64,000 nucleotides of DNA from Peribacillus muralis (GCF_001439925.1 NZ_LMBV01000005.1:1-64000), one strand, 5' to 3'; numbered from the stretch's first letter, positions 1-8,107 are shown. Numbers and translations: made by a program. Notes: generated from the letters alone by a model not told the origin.

Positions 1-25
1 ATATCGAGAAAAGGCCGCAGCTTAA

Positions 26-85
26 AAAACACTCTTTTTTTATTGTCTACTTGACAGGGTTATGTGCAAATAAAACACTCTTTTT
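26..85. repeat. Direct repeat, possible IS-end remnant
   Basis: A 14-base stretch of the form AAAACACTCTTTTT occurs at 26-39 and again at 72-85, separated by a TGTCTACTTGACAGGG-like segment. The arrangement recalls the end of an insertion sequence, but no transposase is visible because the window begins here. The remaining stretch 259-526 shows no gene. Confidence 0.3.
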
Positions 86-111
86 CAAGTGTCCTAACTA
101 CAGGTACCAGT

Positions 112-258
112 TTAATTAGCATCTTTTATTTTTTTTTCTAATTGTTCAATTCGTTCCTTTAATTCTGTATCTCTTTCTTTTGATTTATAATTAACGTATC
201 GCAGAAGACTTAATAAACCGCCGAACATTCCTAAAATACTCCAAGTACCAGCATCCAT
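112..258 (-). CDS. Small one-TM/coiled-coil protein (48 aa)
   Basis: Unrecognised 48-residue protein. An ideal ribosome site (AAAGGAG, 8 bases before the ATG at 258) argues that it is translated. Residues 5-20 (WSILGMFGGLLSLL) could span or dip into the membrane. Residues 24-46 are highly charged with a heptad-like pattern (KERDTELKERIEQLEKKIKD), suggesting a short cytoplasmic coiled coil. This is the shape of small phage- or plasmid-associated membrane peptides, and the neighbours (possible IS remnant, protease fragment) look like a decayed accessory region. No function is proposed. Confidence 0.55.
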   Translation of the reverse strand: MDAGTWSILGMFGGLLSLLRYVNYKSKERDTELKERIEQLEKKIKDAN

Positions 259-526
259 GTTTAATTACTCCTTTAGTAAGGTTTTGAGGAATAAAAGTAG
301 GTAGTATAGCTTTTAAGTAGAATCACCTATTTTATTTGATTGCCAAAGTTAATATAGAATATATGTTTATTCCTATAGTTCAATGTTCTCATGAGATCGC
401 TTTTAAAAATAGGACTTACTTTTCAGGAAAATATGTGTATAATTGTAATGTTTACTAAATCCAGGTAGTAATAACTAGATTGGCATCCATATCAAATAAT
501 TAAAAAGCGGTTAAGTTGCTTGAAGA

Positions 527-793
527 TTGAATAGGGGCCATTTTTTTAAGATTCAACTGAGTGAAAATATTTTAGGAGCTTTACCCGAAAATGATTATTT
601 ATATTCAAGTGGTGCATCTTTCGCTACAGCTTATGTAACGGGAGTAGCGGCATTAGTATTAAGTGAATTTGAAGATATTAGTAGTAATGACTTGGCTGAA
701 ATACTTAAAATTAGTAAGAAACCATTAACGAATGCTAGCTCAGATATTTATGCTAAAAAAGCTCTTGAAAAAGCAAAAGTAAGGGGAAAATAA
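527..793 (+). pseudogene. Subtilisin-like S8 protease, C-terminal fragment
   Basis: The reading frame contains SGASFATAYVTGVAALV, which matches the motif around the catalytic serine of S8 subtilases (GTSxAxPxVxG), followed by the usual C-terminal helix. Normal subtilases are 270 residues or more and carry Asp and His catalytic blocks upstream. Neither block exists here: the frame opens only at a TTG at 527 with no ribosome site, and the DNA before it is AT-rich and non-coding. The Pro of the motif is replaced by Tyr. I read this as the 3' remnant of a deleted or rearranged protease gene. Homology is clear; expression is unlikely. Confidence 0.7.
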
Positions 794-813
794 TTTTATT
801 AGGGAATGATATC

Positions 814-1023
814 ATGTTTTTTTTACTTATCATGATGGGACTTTGCTATCTGCAATATAAGATTGTTAAAAAATCCACTATACTTGTAGGGGTGCAATTG
901 CCTGTTATTTTTAGTATTACTTACATTGTTCTAAACTTCGATTCTTTTCATTTATACGTGCTGTTTTTTTGTATAATCCTCTGGTTATTATTCTTTTGGA
1001 AAATGATTAATATTAAAAGATAA
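814..1023 (+). CDS. Small two-TM membrane protein (69 aa)
   Basis: Unrecognised 69-residue protein made almost wholly of hydrophobic segments: helices at about 1-15, 24-42 and 46-63, with a basic end (KMINIKR). It starts at an ATG 8-9 bases after AGGGAA and begins 20 bases after the protease fragment, so it may once have been the last gene of that unit, for example as an immunity or partner protein. That is only a positional guess. A clear terminator follows at 1044-1073. Confidence 0.5.
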   Translation: MFFLLIMMGLCYLQYKIVKKSTILVGVQLPVIFSITYIVLNFDSFHLYVLFFCIILWLLFFWKMINIKR

Positions 1024-1043
1024 TGCTTTTATATTAACGCATG

Positions 1044-1073
1044 AATGGCAGTGGGGGTCCCTGCCATTTTTTG
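1044..1073 (+). terminator. Rho-independent terminator
   Basis: AATGGCAG (1044-1051) pairs with CTGCCATT (1061-1068), followed by a T run. It closes the unit ending at 1023. The remaining bases to 1341 hold no recognisable gene or RNA. Confidence 0.8.
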
Positions 1074-1341
1074 TTGATAAGATAACTTTAGGAACTAATC
1101 TAGCTGAAATGGTAATGCGAAATTGAAAGGCGCGATAGTCGTGGTGATTTTACAACTATACTAATATACACCCATATTAAAAAATGACCGCTTTGCATAA
1201 GGGGGTTCTTGTTCGATTATTAAGCGGCGGAGGGCAATTCGCCTCCAGTTTTGTTTGTTGTTCTTGGGTGCATACAATATTTTTCTATTGGATGAACCGG
1301 AACGAAAAATTTATTCTAGTTTGATTTTTAAGTAAATGAGA

Positions 1342-1376
1342 AAATAAGCCGATGGGGTCAACCTGTCGGCTTATTT
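1342..1376 (-). terminator. Terminator of the ykuD-like gene
   Basis: An 11-bp perfect stem (AAATAAGCCGA with TCGGCTTATTT) lies just beyond the stop of the minus-strand transpeptidase gene, with T-rich sequence following on that strand. Confidence 0.75.
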
Positions 1377-1391
1377 AAGATGGGGAAAATC

Positions 1392-1886
1392 TTACGGATG
1401 AATCGTCACCAATGTCCCGATCGGAACGATTTTCGATAAGGCTTCTACATCTCGGTTGTACATGCGAATGCAGCCCTTGGATACCGCTTTGCCGATTGAG
1501 CTTGGATCATTCGTTCCATGAATTCCGTAGTGTTCTTTTGATAAACTCATCCACATCGTTCCGAATGGGCCTCCAGGGTTGGGGGCCTTATTGATGATGA
1601 TGAACTGACCTACTGGTGTTCCGTACAATATCCGGCCTACCGCGATCGGGTATTGTTTTTGGAGGGCGCCATTGTTCAGTAGCTTTAGCGTGCGGTTGTT
1701 AATGGAAACATCAATCTGATATGGAATGGAATCAGGTGGGGGGAAGCCGGGTATTACGATTGCTTGGCCTGGGTATATGACGTTAGGGTTTATGGTCGGG
1801 TTAGCAAGGATGATCGAAGCTAGCGATGTTCGGTAGTCTTTGGAAATCTGACCTAGCGTTTCCCCTTTCTTAACTGTATGAATCAT
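1392..1886 (-). CDS. ykuD: L,D-transpeptidase with LysM domain (YkuD)
   Basis: Spore or cell-wall L,D-transpeptidase that makes 3-3 cross-links in peptidoglycan. Residues 2-46 form a LysM peptidoglycan-binding domain ([13 protein letters not shown]...GQAIVIPG). Residues 55-163 are the YkuD catalytic domain with the signature [10 protein letters not shown]...SKGCIRM, giving catalytic His123 and Cys139. The length, 164 residues, equals that of B. subtilis YkuD, and the domain order is the same, so orthology is likely. There is no classical signal peptide, as in the B. subtilis protein. The ATG at 1886 follows GGAGTG. The gene stands alone, with its own terminator at 1342-1376. Confidence 0.93.
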   Translation of the reverse strand: MIHTVKKGETLGQISKDYRTSLASIILANPTINPNVIYPGQAIVIPGFPPPDSIPYQIDVSINNRTLKLLNNGALQKQYPIAVGRILYGTPVGQFIIINKAPNPGGPFGTMWMSLSKEHYGIHGTNDPSSIGKAVSKGCIRMYNRDVEALSKIVPIGTLVTIHP

Positions 1887-2120
1887 GTAATCACTCCATC
1901 GGTTATCGTCGTCGTTACATTGTATGTGAAGGGGAAGAAGTGTTTCGTGCCGGTTGTATATTCTTTGGAGGATGCCTTGTCCCTAGGATCACGGGGGCCA
2001 ACTGTTACGTGTTTTTAATAAAACGTATTCGTTCAGTAAATAAGCAGAAAAGAAACCGACATGAAGGATTGGTACAATGAGCTTTTATGGAATCGGATTT
2101 GATAGTGAAAGAGGGGGATT

Positions 2121-2462
2121 TTGGTGGAGGAGCATGTGAAAAAGGCGTTAGTGGATTGGAATGAAGAGATCAGTGCCGTGCTGAATGAGATCGAAAAGGA
2201 ATATGAGGGCGTGAAACGTGAGCTTCAGGTTTATTCCTACAAATTCAATATTACGAAGCAGGTTGTCCAATCGACCATTAATGATGAGATTATCCGCAAC
2301 ATCCGTGAGCTGTATCATAAACCGTTTGAGCAAAAGCTGAACGAGTTGAAACAATCAATAAAAGAGCTGGAGGAAAAAAGGAAGGTTTTCCAAATGTTCG
2401 TTGATAAGATTGCGAAGGTTAGTGAAAAAGAGGAAGGAAAACCGCAAGCTTCCGTCATCTAA
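2121..2462 (+). CDS. Hypothetical coiled-coil protein (113 aa)
   Basis: Unrecognised, strongly charged protein, mostly helical. Residues 12-45 and 70-105 (for example QKLNELKQSIKELEEKRK) have coiled-coil heptads with no membrane segment or signal, so it should be cytosolic. The ribosome site GAGGGGG fits either the TTG at 2121 or, with better spacing, the GTG at 2124. The gene stands between the ykuD-like gene, on the other strand, and a ZIP transporter, 78 bases downstream. No partner is evident. Confidence 0.6.
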   Translation: MVEEHVKKALVDWNEEISAVLNEIEKEYEGVKRELQVYSYKFNITKQVVQSTINDEIIRNIRELYHKPFEQKLNELKQSIKELEEKRKVFQMFVDKIAKVSEKEEGKPQASVI

Positions 2463-2576
2463 GCCCTATACATAAAGTTGGCCACCTATATGCCCTCGCG
2501 ACGCTGATTTACCTTGTTTCTGTTTACATAGGGCACCAACATGGGTATCATGCTAGAAAAAAGGAAAGTAGGGTAT

Positions 2577-3305
2577 ATGATGTGGAATGCGGTCTTTTGG
2601 GGAGGGGTTTCAGGCTCAGCTGTCCTGCTTGGTGCACTTGCGGCCATCTTGATTCCGATCAAGAAAAACATCATTGGTTATATTATGGCATTTGGAACGG
2701 GGGTATTGATCGGGGCGGCTGCTTATGAGCTGCTTGCTGATTCGGTGCATGATGGCGGACTCTGGGCAACGGCGATCGGATTTATTGCAGGAGCTGCCGT
2801 GTTTACGGTCTTGGACTTCCTTGTTTCCAAAAGAGGTGCCGATTCACGGAAACGGTCCAATAAAAGCTCGACAAAGGAAGCCGGCTTAGCGATTTTCATT
2901 GGGACGGTGATGGATGCCATTCCGGAGTCGATCATGATTGGCGCCAGCCTCTTAGGCGGTGGCTCGGTAAGCTGGCTGTTGGTGATTGCCATCTTCATCA
3001 GTAATATTCCCGAGGGGCTTTCAAGTACGACGGGCTTGCTCAATAGTAACTATTCCAAAAAGAAAATCATGCTGCTATGGTTTTCCGTACTCGTCATCTC
3101 GTCTTTATCGTCGATGGGCGGCTATCTCTTTCTCGACCATGCCCCGGAATATGTGATGGCAGCGATGGCAGCCTTTGCGGGCGGCGGGATCATTGCCATG
3201 ATTGCGTCAACGATGATGCCCGAAGCCTATGAGGACGGAGGCCCGATCACCGGGATATTCACCGCTGCCGGCCTGCTCATCTCTTTGATTCTTGATTCAA
3301 TGTAA
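2577..3305 (+). CDS. ZIP-family metal transporter-like membrane protein
   Basis: Polytopic membrane protein of the ZIP (zinc/iron permease) family with about eight hydrophobic helices. The fourth and fifth helices carry the family's metal-site region, but in altered form: MDAIPES and ISNIPEG replace the usual HNxPEG pair, so both canonical histidines are missing. A third acidic site (MMPEAYE) is present near residue 215. The substrate is therefore uncertain. I chose the ATG at 2577 because AAGGAAAGTAGGG precedes it; an upstream in-frame ATG at 2541 has no ribosome site. Length is 242 residues, normal for bacterial ZIPs. A terminator follows at 3319-3348. Confidence 0.82.
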   Translation: MMWNAVFWGGVSGSAVLLGALAAILIPIKKNIIGYIMAFGTGVLIGAAAYELLADSVHDGGLWATAIGFIAGAAVFTVLDFLVSKRGADSRKRSNKSSTKEAGLAIFIGTVMDAIPESIMIGASLLGGGSVSWLLVIAIFISNIPEGLSSTTGLLNSNYSKKKIMLLWFSVLVISSLSSMGGYLFLDHAPEYVMAAMAAFAGGGIIAMIASTMMPEAYEDGGPITGIFTAAGLLISLILDSM

Positions 3306-3318
3306 CCAAAAAAGTGTG

Positions 3319-3348
3319 AAGTCCCCTTGGACGGAAAGGGGGCTTTTT
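3319..3348 (+). terminator. Rho-independent terminator
   Basis: AAGTCCCCTT pairs with AAGGGGGCTT and runs into a T tract. It ends the ZIP transporter transcript. Confidence 0.75.
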
Positions 3349-3479
3349 GATGATACATAGGAGAAATAAGGAATCTATCGTTAAAGAGTAATTCCGGGTG
3401 TTAAAATAGCCCATCAAAACATACATTTAAATAATGAGATGTAGCGGGATTTTAGACATGGGGGAGATGAGATGGAGTG

Positions 3480-3836
3480 ATGAGCTTCGAGATGCAAATA
3501 GCGAATATGCTCGCTGATCAAATCAAGGGTTTTATTGAATTCGTCCAAAAACAACATGAAGATAAGAACAATATCTTTTGTGTACATATAGATAAGTTGT
3601 ATCAGTTGAAGCTGCTTGTCGAGGAGTTTAAGTTTCAAGTATGGGCAGATGAACTTAAAAGGATCAATCGGTACACCTGGGATGAAAACTACACGCATTT
3701 ATTGGTTGATAGATTCAGAAAAGGATATATCATCATCGAAGAATATGTAGGAAATAACTACGATGATTTATTCATTTTTACCGCCAGACTTCACACATTG
3801 AACAGCCTTAGCTTGACATTTTGCGATCAGGAATGA
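3480..3836 (+). CDS. Hypothetical soluble protein (118 aa)
   Basis: Unrecognised protein without signal or membrane segments. It has a helical N-terminal half rich in charged residues (MQIANMLADQIKGFIEFVQKQ) and an aromatic-rich C-terminal half. The start is set at the ATG at 3480, 13 bases after GGGGAG; a GTG immediately before it (3477) is possible. The gene has its own bidirectional terminator at 3844-3872, shared with the convergent nucleosidase gene. No function is proposed. Confidence 0.6.
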   Translation: MSFEMQIANMLADQIKGFIEFVQKQHEDKNNIFCVHIDKLYQLKLLVEEFKFQVWADELKRINRYTWDENYTHLLVDRFRKGYIIIEEYVGNNYDDLFIFTARLHTLNSLSLTFCDQE

Positions 3837-3843
3837 AGAAAAG

Positions 3844-3872
3844 AGGCGCAGATAGTTGTCTGCGCCTTTTTT
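3844..3872. terminator. Bidirectional terminator between convergent genes
   Basis: AGGCGCAGA pairs with TCTGCGCCT, with T tracts on both strands. It serves the gene ending at 3836 and the minus-strand gene ending at 3885. Confidence 0.85.
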
Positions 3873-3884
3873 GCATGTTCGAGG

Positions 3885-4763
3885 TTATTTGTTAACCGTA
3901 GTGATATATTGTTTGACCACTTCATAAACGTATCCTTGATTGGCAGTTGCTGTATTCGGGTTATATTTACCGCCATTCACTTTATTATTGGATAGCACCC
4001 GTATCCCTAGGAAGGGAACATCGTAAGCTTTGGCGATTTGTGCGGCGGCGGCGCCTTCCATCTCTTCTACAGATGTATCATAATTCTTATGGAACCACTT
4101 AATCCGATCGACTTCATTATTCCAAACGTCCGCTGAACCGATCGTACCATCGACAACCTTACCTTTTGTGTACGTATCCTTAACGGCATGTGCGGCTGCA
4201 AGTAATTCCTTATCTCCCTCGTAGAAGCGTGGCTTTTCAGCATTAGGGTCTTCTCCAGCACTTCCTTCAGAAGCCATTAAGTCCATCGGCTTCCATATAG
4301 TTGGGTCGATGCCTTCGTTTTCAGCTTTATCGGCTGTTTTTAATGAACCGAGGTTTGTCGTTCTTTTTCCTAACACGATATCAAAAACGTTTAATTCTGG
4401 ATCATGTCCGCCGGAAGTTCCTTGATTGATGATGGCGATGGGATTATATTTTTCAATGGCAATTGCTGTCGCGGCAGCGGTATTTTCCATGCCTTTACCT
4501 GTTTTCGCAACGATTACCGGATAATCATCTAAAGTTCCGATGTAAAAAACGAAATCCCCTGATTTTTCTTCCTTTACATTTTTCAATCTTTCTGCGAAAT
4601 GTTCAGCTTCGATTGGCATGGGACCTTGAACCATGATGGGCCTTTGCGCCTTTTTTTCTGCTGTTTCTTTTTTCGGTGCAGAACTGCAAGCTGCCATCAT
4701 CGAAACTAACAGTAACGTAAGAATTCCTACTATCGTGTACTTTTTCAACAAGTTGTTTTTCAT
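3885..4763 (-). CDS. Lipoprotein purine nucleosidase/phosphorylase (MTAN/PNP fold)
   Basis: Predicted surface lipoprotein of the nucleoside phosphorylase / 5'-methylthioadenosine-S-adenosylhomocysteine nucleosidase superfamily. Residues 1-26 form a lipoprotein signal (KK, hydrophobic core, lipobox MAAC with Cys26). Family motifs are GTSGG (phosphate/ribose loop) and EEMEGAAAAQIA, whose Met-Glu binds the ribose. The purine-site Asp of MTA nucleosidases appears replaced in LSNNKVNGG, where Asn stands instead; Asn is what 6-oxopurine phosphorylases use. The start at 4763 has GGGGAG before it. The longer frame to 4865 is leader RNA. A guanine-type riboswitch plus intrinsic terminator precede it, suggesting a role in purine salvage outside the membrane. 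Exact substrate unknown. Confidence 0.85.
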   Translation of the reverse strand: MKNNLLKKYTIVGILTLLLVSMMAACSSAPKKETAEKKAQRPIMVQGPMPIEAEHFAERLKNVKEEKSGDFVFYIGTLDDYPVIVAKTGKGMENTAAATAIAIEKYNPIAIINQGTSGGHDPELNVFDIVLGKRTTNLGSLKTADKAENEGIDPTIWKPMDLMASEGSAGEDPNAEKPRFYEGDKELLAAAHAVKDTYTKGKVVDGTIGSADVWNNEVDRIKWFHKNYDTSVEEMEGAAAAQIAKAYDVPFLGIRVLSNNKVNGGKYNPNTATANQGYVYEVVKQYITTVNK

Positions 4764-4807
4764 AGTAATCTCCCCTTTATATTGGATGCACTCGCAGGTT
4801 TGATCTG

Positions 4808-4854
4808 AAAGAAAAAAGCTCCAGAACGGCAGAATGATTCTGCCTTCTAGAGCT
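4808..4854 (-). terminator. Riboswitch-controlled transcription terminator
   Basis: On the minus strand AGCTCTAGAAGGCAGAAT pairs with ATTCTGCCGTTCTGGAGCT, followed by a seven-T run. It lies between the purine aptamer and the nucleosidase start, so it is the expression platform of that riboswitch. Confidence 0.88.
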
Positions 4855-4943
4855 ACGAAAGTCAAAGCATCGATAATAAAGCAACAATGAAGATATTGCT
4901 AGATCATTAGCTGCTCGAATAAGACGAGCAGAAGAATACTTTA

Positions 4944-5015
4944 ACTCGTAGTCCAGTTCTTTCAGGCGGGAACCAGGTAGAAACGCTCAGACCATATTTC
5001 CGAGCATATACGAGT
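4944..5015 (-). ncRNA. Purine riboswitch aptamer, guanine type
   Basis: Minus-strand RNA with the full purine-aptamer plan. P1 is ACTCGTA/TACGAGT. P2 (GCTC/GAGC) closes a loop containing ATATGG. The J2/3 element GTTTCTACC is identical to that of the B. subtilis xpt switch. P3 follows with a loop containing CCGCC and AAA. The specificity base in J3/1 (GGACTAC, at 4951) is C, which in this family selects guanine or hypoxanthine rather than adenine. A sigma-A promoter lies just upstream and an intrinsic terminator downstream, so transcription of the nucleosidase gene should stop when guanine is plentiful. Confidence 0.92.
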
Positions 5016-5041
5016 AATGATTGTTGGGTTTTTGCTTTTTT

Positions 5042-5070
5042 AATATAACAAACGAACAGTAAAGAATCAA
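5042..5070 (-). promoter_or_regulatory. Sigma-A promoter for riboswitch transcript
   Basis: On the minus strand TTGATT (-35, 5065-5070) and TATATT (-10, 5042-5047) are 17 bases apart, and transcription would begin about 20 bases before the aptamer. Confidence 0.75.
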
Positions 5071-5259
5071 TGAAAAAGTGAACATTTATAATAAAAACAT
5101 TATTTAATATTCGTATTTAACTTATTTTTTTCTTAAAAACCACTAATTTCTTCATTTTCGGTAGCTTTTTATGTGTGTGTGAATCTCTTTAAATAATGAA
5201 CGAAAAGCAATATGGAGAAACTCAAATCAGGATTTTCTTTTTTAAATGAGGAGGAATAT

Positions 5260-5689
5260 ATGGTGAGGAATAGAGGGTCAATCATCTTAAAGGTAAAAGA
5301 TAAAGTAGCCTTGATTAGAAGATGTAGAGAAGGGACTGCTTATTATGTCTTCCCAGGCGGAGGGATTGAAAAAGCTGAAACGCCTGAACAAGCTGCAAAA
5401 AGGGAAGCCTTTGAAGAATTAGGAGTTAAGGTGGAGGTTAAAGATTGCCTGGCAATTGTTCATTTTAATGGGATTCAGTACTTTTTCTTAGGAGATATCA
5501 TTGAAGGGGTACTCGGTACGGGAAATGGAGAAGAGTACAAAGACAGCTTAAGAGGAACATATCAGCCTATGAAAGCCTATGTGGGTAAAAATAGAAGACC
5601 TCTCCTCGTTAGATGTTCGGCCAAAAGAAGTAGCCGAAAAAGTGCTATCGTTGTCTAAAACACAACCAATTAAAAGAAATAGGTGCTAA
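5260..5689 (+). pseudogene. NUDIX hydrolase, frameshifted near the C-terminus
   Basis: Nucleotide-diphosphate hydrolase of the NUDIX fold with a perfect box, GGIEKAETPEQAAKREAFEELGV in spacing (G-x5-E-x7-REAFEELG). The start at 5260 follows GAGGAGGAATAT. After YQPM the frame runs into an unnatural tail and stops at 5658. In the next frame the expected family ending appears (WVKIEDLSSLDVRPKEVAEK) and runs to a stop at 5689. The cause is visible: CCTATG is repeated at 5566 and 5576, a 10-base duplication that shifts the frame. Restoring one copy gives YQPMWVKIEDL. The nucleotide site is intact, so a protein with an altered tail may still be made. Confidence 0.8.
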
Positions 5690-5709
5690 AAAGAGCCGCA
5701 CCTATTTTG
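5677..5709 (+). terminator. Terminator of the NUDIX gene
   Basis: AAATAGGTGC pairs with GCACCTATTT and is followed by TTG. It overlaps the ancestral stop codon of the NUDIX gene. Confidence 0.65.
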
Positions 5710-5818
5710 TGACCAACCATAAAAACAGAGCTAAAGCGATCATTGAAGAGAAGCTTCCTAGCACGGCTTTCCACTTTGATGAAGCGTTTACCCATATAAA
5801 GACGCTATTCACTATCTA

Positions 5819-6046
5819 TCATATGGCGCTTCCCGTTTTCAACCATGTGATTGCAAAAATCGGTTCGAGCCATAATAGTGCGAAGCTGAGTGCAAGTAAG
5901 CCGTATGTAGCGGCAAAACGCTTGCTCGCGAAATCAGTTCTAAAGTCATTTCTTTCTTCTTCCGTCATCTTTTTATAGCTCCGCCACATCATCAAGGCTG
6001 GAATCCCAATAAACAAAACCAATTGTACAATGGCAACTATTTTCAT
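5819..6046 (-). CDS. Small two-TM membrane protein (75 aa)
   Basis: Unrecognised membrane protein with hydrophobic helices at 3-20 and 46-70 joined by a charged loop (RSYKKMTEEERNDFRTDFASKR). Its start is well supported: GGGAGG lies 6 bases before the ATG at 6046. It is encoded alone between the NUDIX gene and an oxidoreductase on the same strand, 127 bases away. No function is proposed. An antisense frame over the same DNA (5709-5978) has no ribosome site and was ignored. Confidence 0.65.
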   Translation of the reverse strand: MKIVAIVQLVLFIGIPALMMWRSYKKMTEEERNDFRTDFASKRFAATYGLLALSFALLWLEPIFAITWLKTGSAI

Positions 6047-6173
6047 GACTTCCTCCCGAATTTCTCATTACCTTCCATATACGTGTGTTTCTGGTTAACG
6101 TTTCACGATTTATGAATTGAGTGGAAGTACGGAGGAAGGGGGTTAGGATACAAGTAGTGTGCAAAATGCTATG

Positions 6174-7097
6174 TCAGTCTTCGTCATGATCAACTGTTAT
6201 CACGACATTTCCCTTTTTATGTCCTTTTTCCACATATCGATGAGCTTCGGGAATTTGCTCGAGTGGGTAGCATTTATCGATGACCGGTTTTAGCTTTCCT
6301 GTTTCGATGAGCTCCTTGAGGTAAAGTAAATCTTCGGTAAGGATTTTGGCTATTCCTTGGCCCTCCACTGACACGTATCTTCCATTTGAAGCTAGAGCTT
6401 TTTTGCAGCTGGCTTTGGAGCTTTTTCCAACTGCATCAAAAATGATATCGTATCGCTCTGGGCTTTTCGTGAAGTCTTCTTCGGTATAATCGATGAGTTT
6501 GTCGGCTCCGAGCGATTTCACCAGTTCAAAATTAGCGGCACTGCATACGCCGGTAACCTCTGTTCCAAAGCATTTGGCAAGCTGTACCGCTGAAGTCCCT
6601 ACAGCTCCGGAAGCCCCGTAGATGAGGACTTTTTGTCCAGCCTCGATTTTGGCTTTTCGGAAAAAGTGAAGCGCTGTTGTTCCTCCAAATGAAACGGCGG
6701 CCGCCTCCCTGTAGGATAGGTTCACCGGTTTCATGACAACCTCCCCGTCTTCAGGCAAGCAAATGTACTCGGCATAAGCGCCGAAATTCATGCCTGTCAT
6801 CGCAAAAACGTCGTCGCCGTTTTTGAATTTTTTCACCATTGATCCCGTTTCCGCAACGATTCCGGCTAATTCCACGCCAAGTATGGATTTACGCGGTTTT
6901 CTAATTCCGAGGAAGATTCGCATCGGGAGCCAAAGCAAAAAGGGGCTATTGAAGCTGCGGACCCTTACGTCCCCGGAGGCTACTGTTGTCGCATGTATCT
7001 TTATGAGGATTTCGTTGTCCTTAGGAGTGGGTTTTTCCACCTCCTTGAGCTCCAGTACATCTGGTGAACCGTATTTTGTGCATACCATTGCTTTCAT
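6174..7097 (-). CDS. Zinc-free MDR alcohol dehydrogenase / quinone reductase
   Basis: NAD(P)H-dependent oxidoreductase of the medium-chain family, quinone-reductase branch (307 aa). The N-terminal GroES-like domain starts [20 protein letters not shown]. The nucleotide-binding motif [15 protein letters not shown] lies near residue 145, followed by [14 protein letters not shown]. The four-cysteine structural zinc lobe and the catalytic zinc ligands of true alcohol dehydrogenases are absent, so it probably reduces quinones or enones. The start at 7097 follows AAGGAGACTCGCT; the longer frame to 7202 has no support. It lies directly downstream of the LysR gene on the same strand, separated by a hairpin. 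Confidence 0.88.
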   Translation of the reverse strand: MKAMVCTKYGSPDVLELKEVEKPTPKDNEILIKIHATTVASGDVRVRSFNSPFLLWLPMRIFLGIRKPRKSILGVELAGIVAETGSMVKKFKNGDDVFAMTGMNFGAYAEYICLPEDGEVVMKPVNLSYREAAAVSFGGTTALHFFRKAKIEAGQKVLIYGASGAVGTSAVQLAKCFGTEVTGVCSAANFELVKSLGADKLIDYTEEDFTKSPERYDIIFDAVGKSSKASCKKALASNGRYVSVEGQGIAKILTEDLLYLKELIETGKLKPVIDKCYPLEQIPEAHRYVEKGHKKGNVVITVDHDED

Positions 7098-7160
7098 AGC
7101 GAGTCTCCTTAGTATTCGAATCAATCCTTTAATCTTATGATGGAGGCTGGTATACATGCT

Positions 7161-7200
7161 GAAAAGCAGTGAATTTCGTCGATGAAATTCACTGCTTTTC
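7161..7200 (-). terminator. Hairpin after the LysR gene
   Basis: A 17-bp perfect inverted repeat (GAAAAGCAGTGAATTTC and its complement) overlaps the LysR stop codon. It lacks a good T tract on the minus strand, so it may attenuate rather than fully stop read-through into the dehydrogenase gene. Confidence 0.5.
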
Positions 7201-8107
7201 ATTTATGAGGAAGGTCACATTGTACGATTTGCTTTCCTTCCTCCAACAGCTTCAATAGCTCTTTCAAGGCGTACGATTGGTAGGCGTCTTTTTTGGTGAT
7301 GACTCCCAGTTTCCAGTAAAGCTCCGAGTTTTTTAGCGGGATGATTTTTACGTTTTCGTTCGTTTGCTTATGATAAATCGATCTGGGCAGGAGGGTGATG
7401 CCGAGCTTGGATGAGACGAGCTCGATGATTAAATCCCATTGTGAGCTTTGGTATGAGATGTCCGGGGTGAATCCGTCCTTTTCACACGCCTGAATAATGT
7501 AGTCATGCAAGGTAAAACCCTCTGCAAAAAGGATGAATTTCTCATCCTTCAATTCAGCTAGAGAGACAAAGGCTTGCTGGGCGAGCCTGTGTTCATCATG
7601 AAGGAACAAAACGAATTCATCTTCAATGAAGGGGGAGATATTGAAGGTAGCATCACTCGCTGGCAATACGACGATGCCGAGATCGATTTGGCCGTCTTCG
7701 ACAAGCTTGCCGATCAGCTTGGCTCCAAGCTCCACCAACTGAAGGGTAACCTTCGGATAACGTTCTTGAAAGCTGCGGGCAATTTCCGGAAAAAATAAGG
7801 TGCCGATAAGCGGCGGGATGCCGATTTTGACTTCGCCTGTTGTAACCTCCCTCAGGTCATCGAGGAGTACGTTCAATTCCGATAAGGCCGCAAAGGCTTT
7901 TAGGCTTTGCTGATAGACAATTTGACCGGCATCGGTAAGGCGTAAATGTCTAGTTGATCGGTCGAATAGTTCGACACGCAGTTCTTCCTCGAGTTTTTTG
8001 ACGGCTTTACTCAAGGATGGCTGTGTTAAATAAGAATTTGCTGCGGCATTGGTAAAGCTTTTATGAAGGACTACCTCCGTGAAGGATTTTAAGTCTCGAA
8101 ATTCCAT
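7199..8107 (-). CDS. LysR-family transcriptional regulator
   Basis: LysR-type regulator of normal length (302 aa). Residues 1-60 form the winged helix-turn-helix ([26 protein letters not shown]). Residues 90-295 form the periplasmic-binding-like effector domain. The gene is divergent from the GntP permease and 3-hydroxybutyrate dehydrogenase genes, the usual arrangement for a LysR protein and its target, so control of that pair by 3-hydroxybutyrate or a related acid is likely. The shared 358-base region holds a perfect inverted repeat (8175-8196) that fits a LysR site. The effector is inferred from context only. Confidence 0.93.
   Translation of the reverse strand: MEFRDLKSFTEVVLHKSFTNAAANSYLTQPSLSKAVKKLEEELRVELFDRSTRHLRLTDAGQIVYQQSLKAFAALSELNVLLDDLREVTTGEVKIGIPPLIGTLFFPEIARSFQERYPKVTLQLVELGAKLIGKLVEDGQIDLGIVVLPASDATFNISPFIEDEFVLFLHDEHRLAQQAFVSLAELKDEKFILFAEGFTLHDYIIQACEKDGFTPDISYQSSQWDLIIELVSSKLGITLLPRSIYHKQTNENVKIIPLKNSELYWKLGVITKKDAYQSYALKELLKLLEEGKQIVQCDLPHK

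Noticed and set aside
4764-4865. N-terminal extension of the nucleosidase
   Set aside because: This part is the terminator of the riboswitch leader; the lipoprotein signal starts at 4763 behind a clear ribosome site.
5709-5978. 89-aa plus-strand frame
   Set aside because: It is antisense to a small membrane-protein gene with a strong ribosome site and has no start signal.
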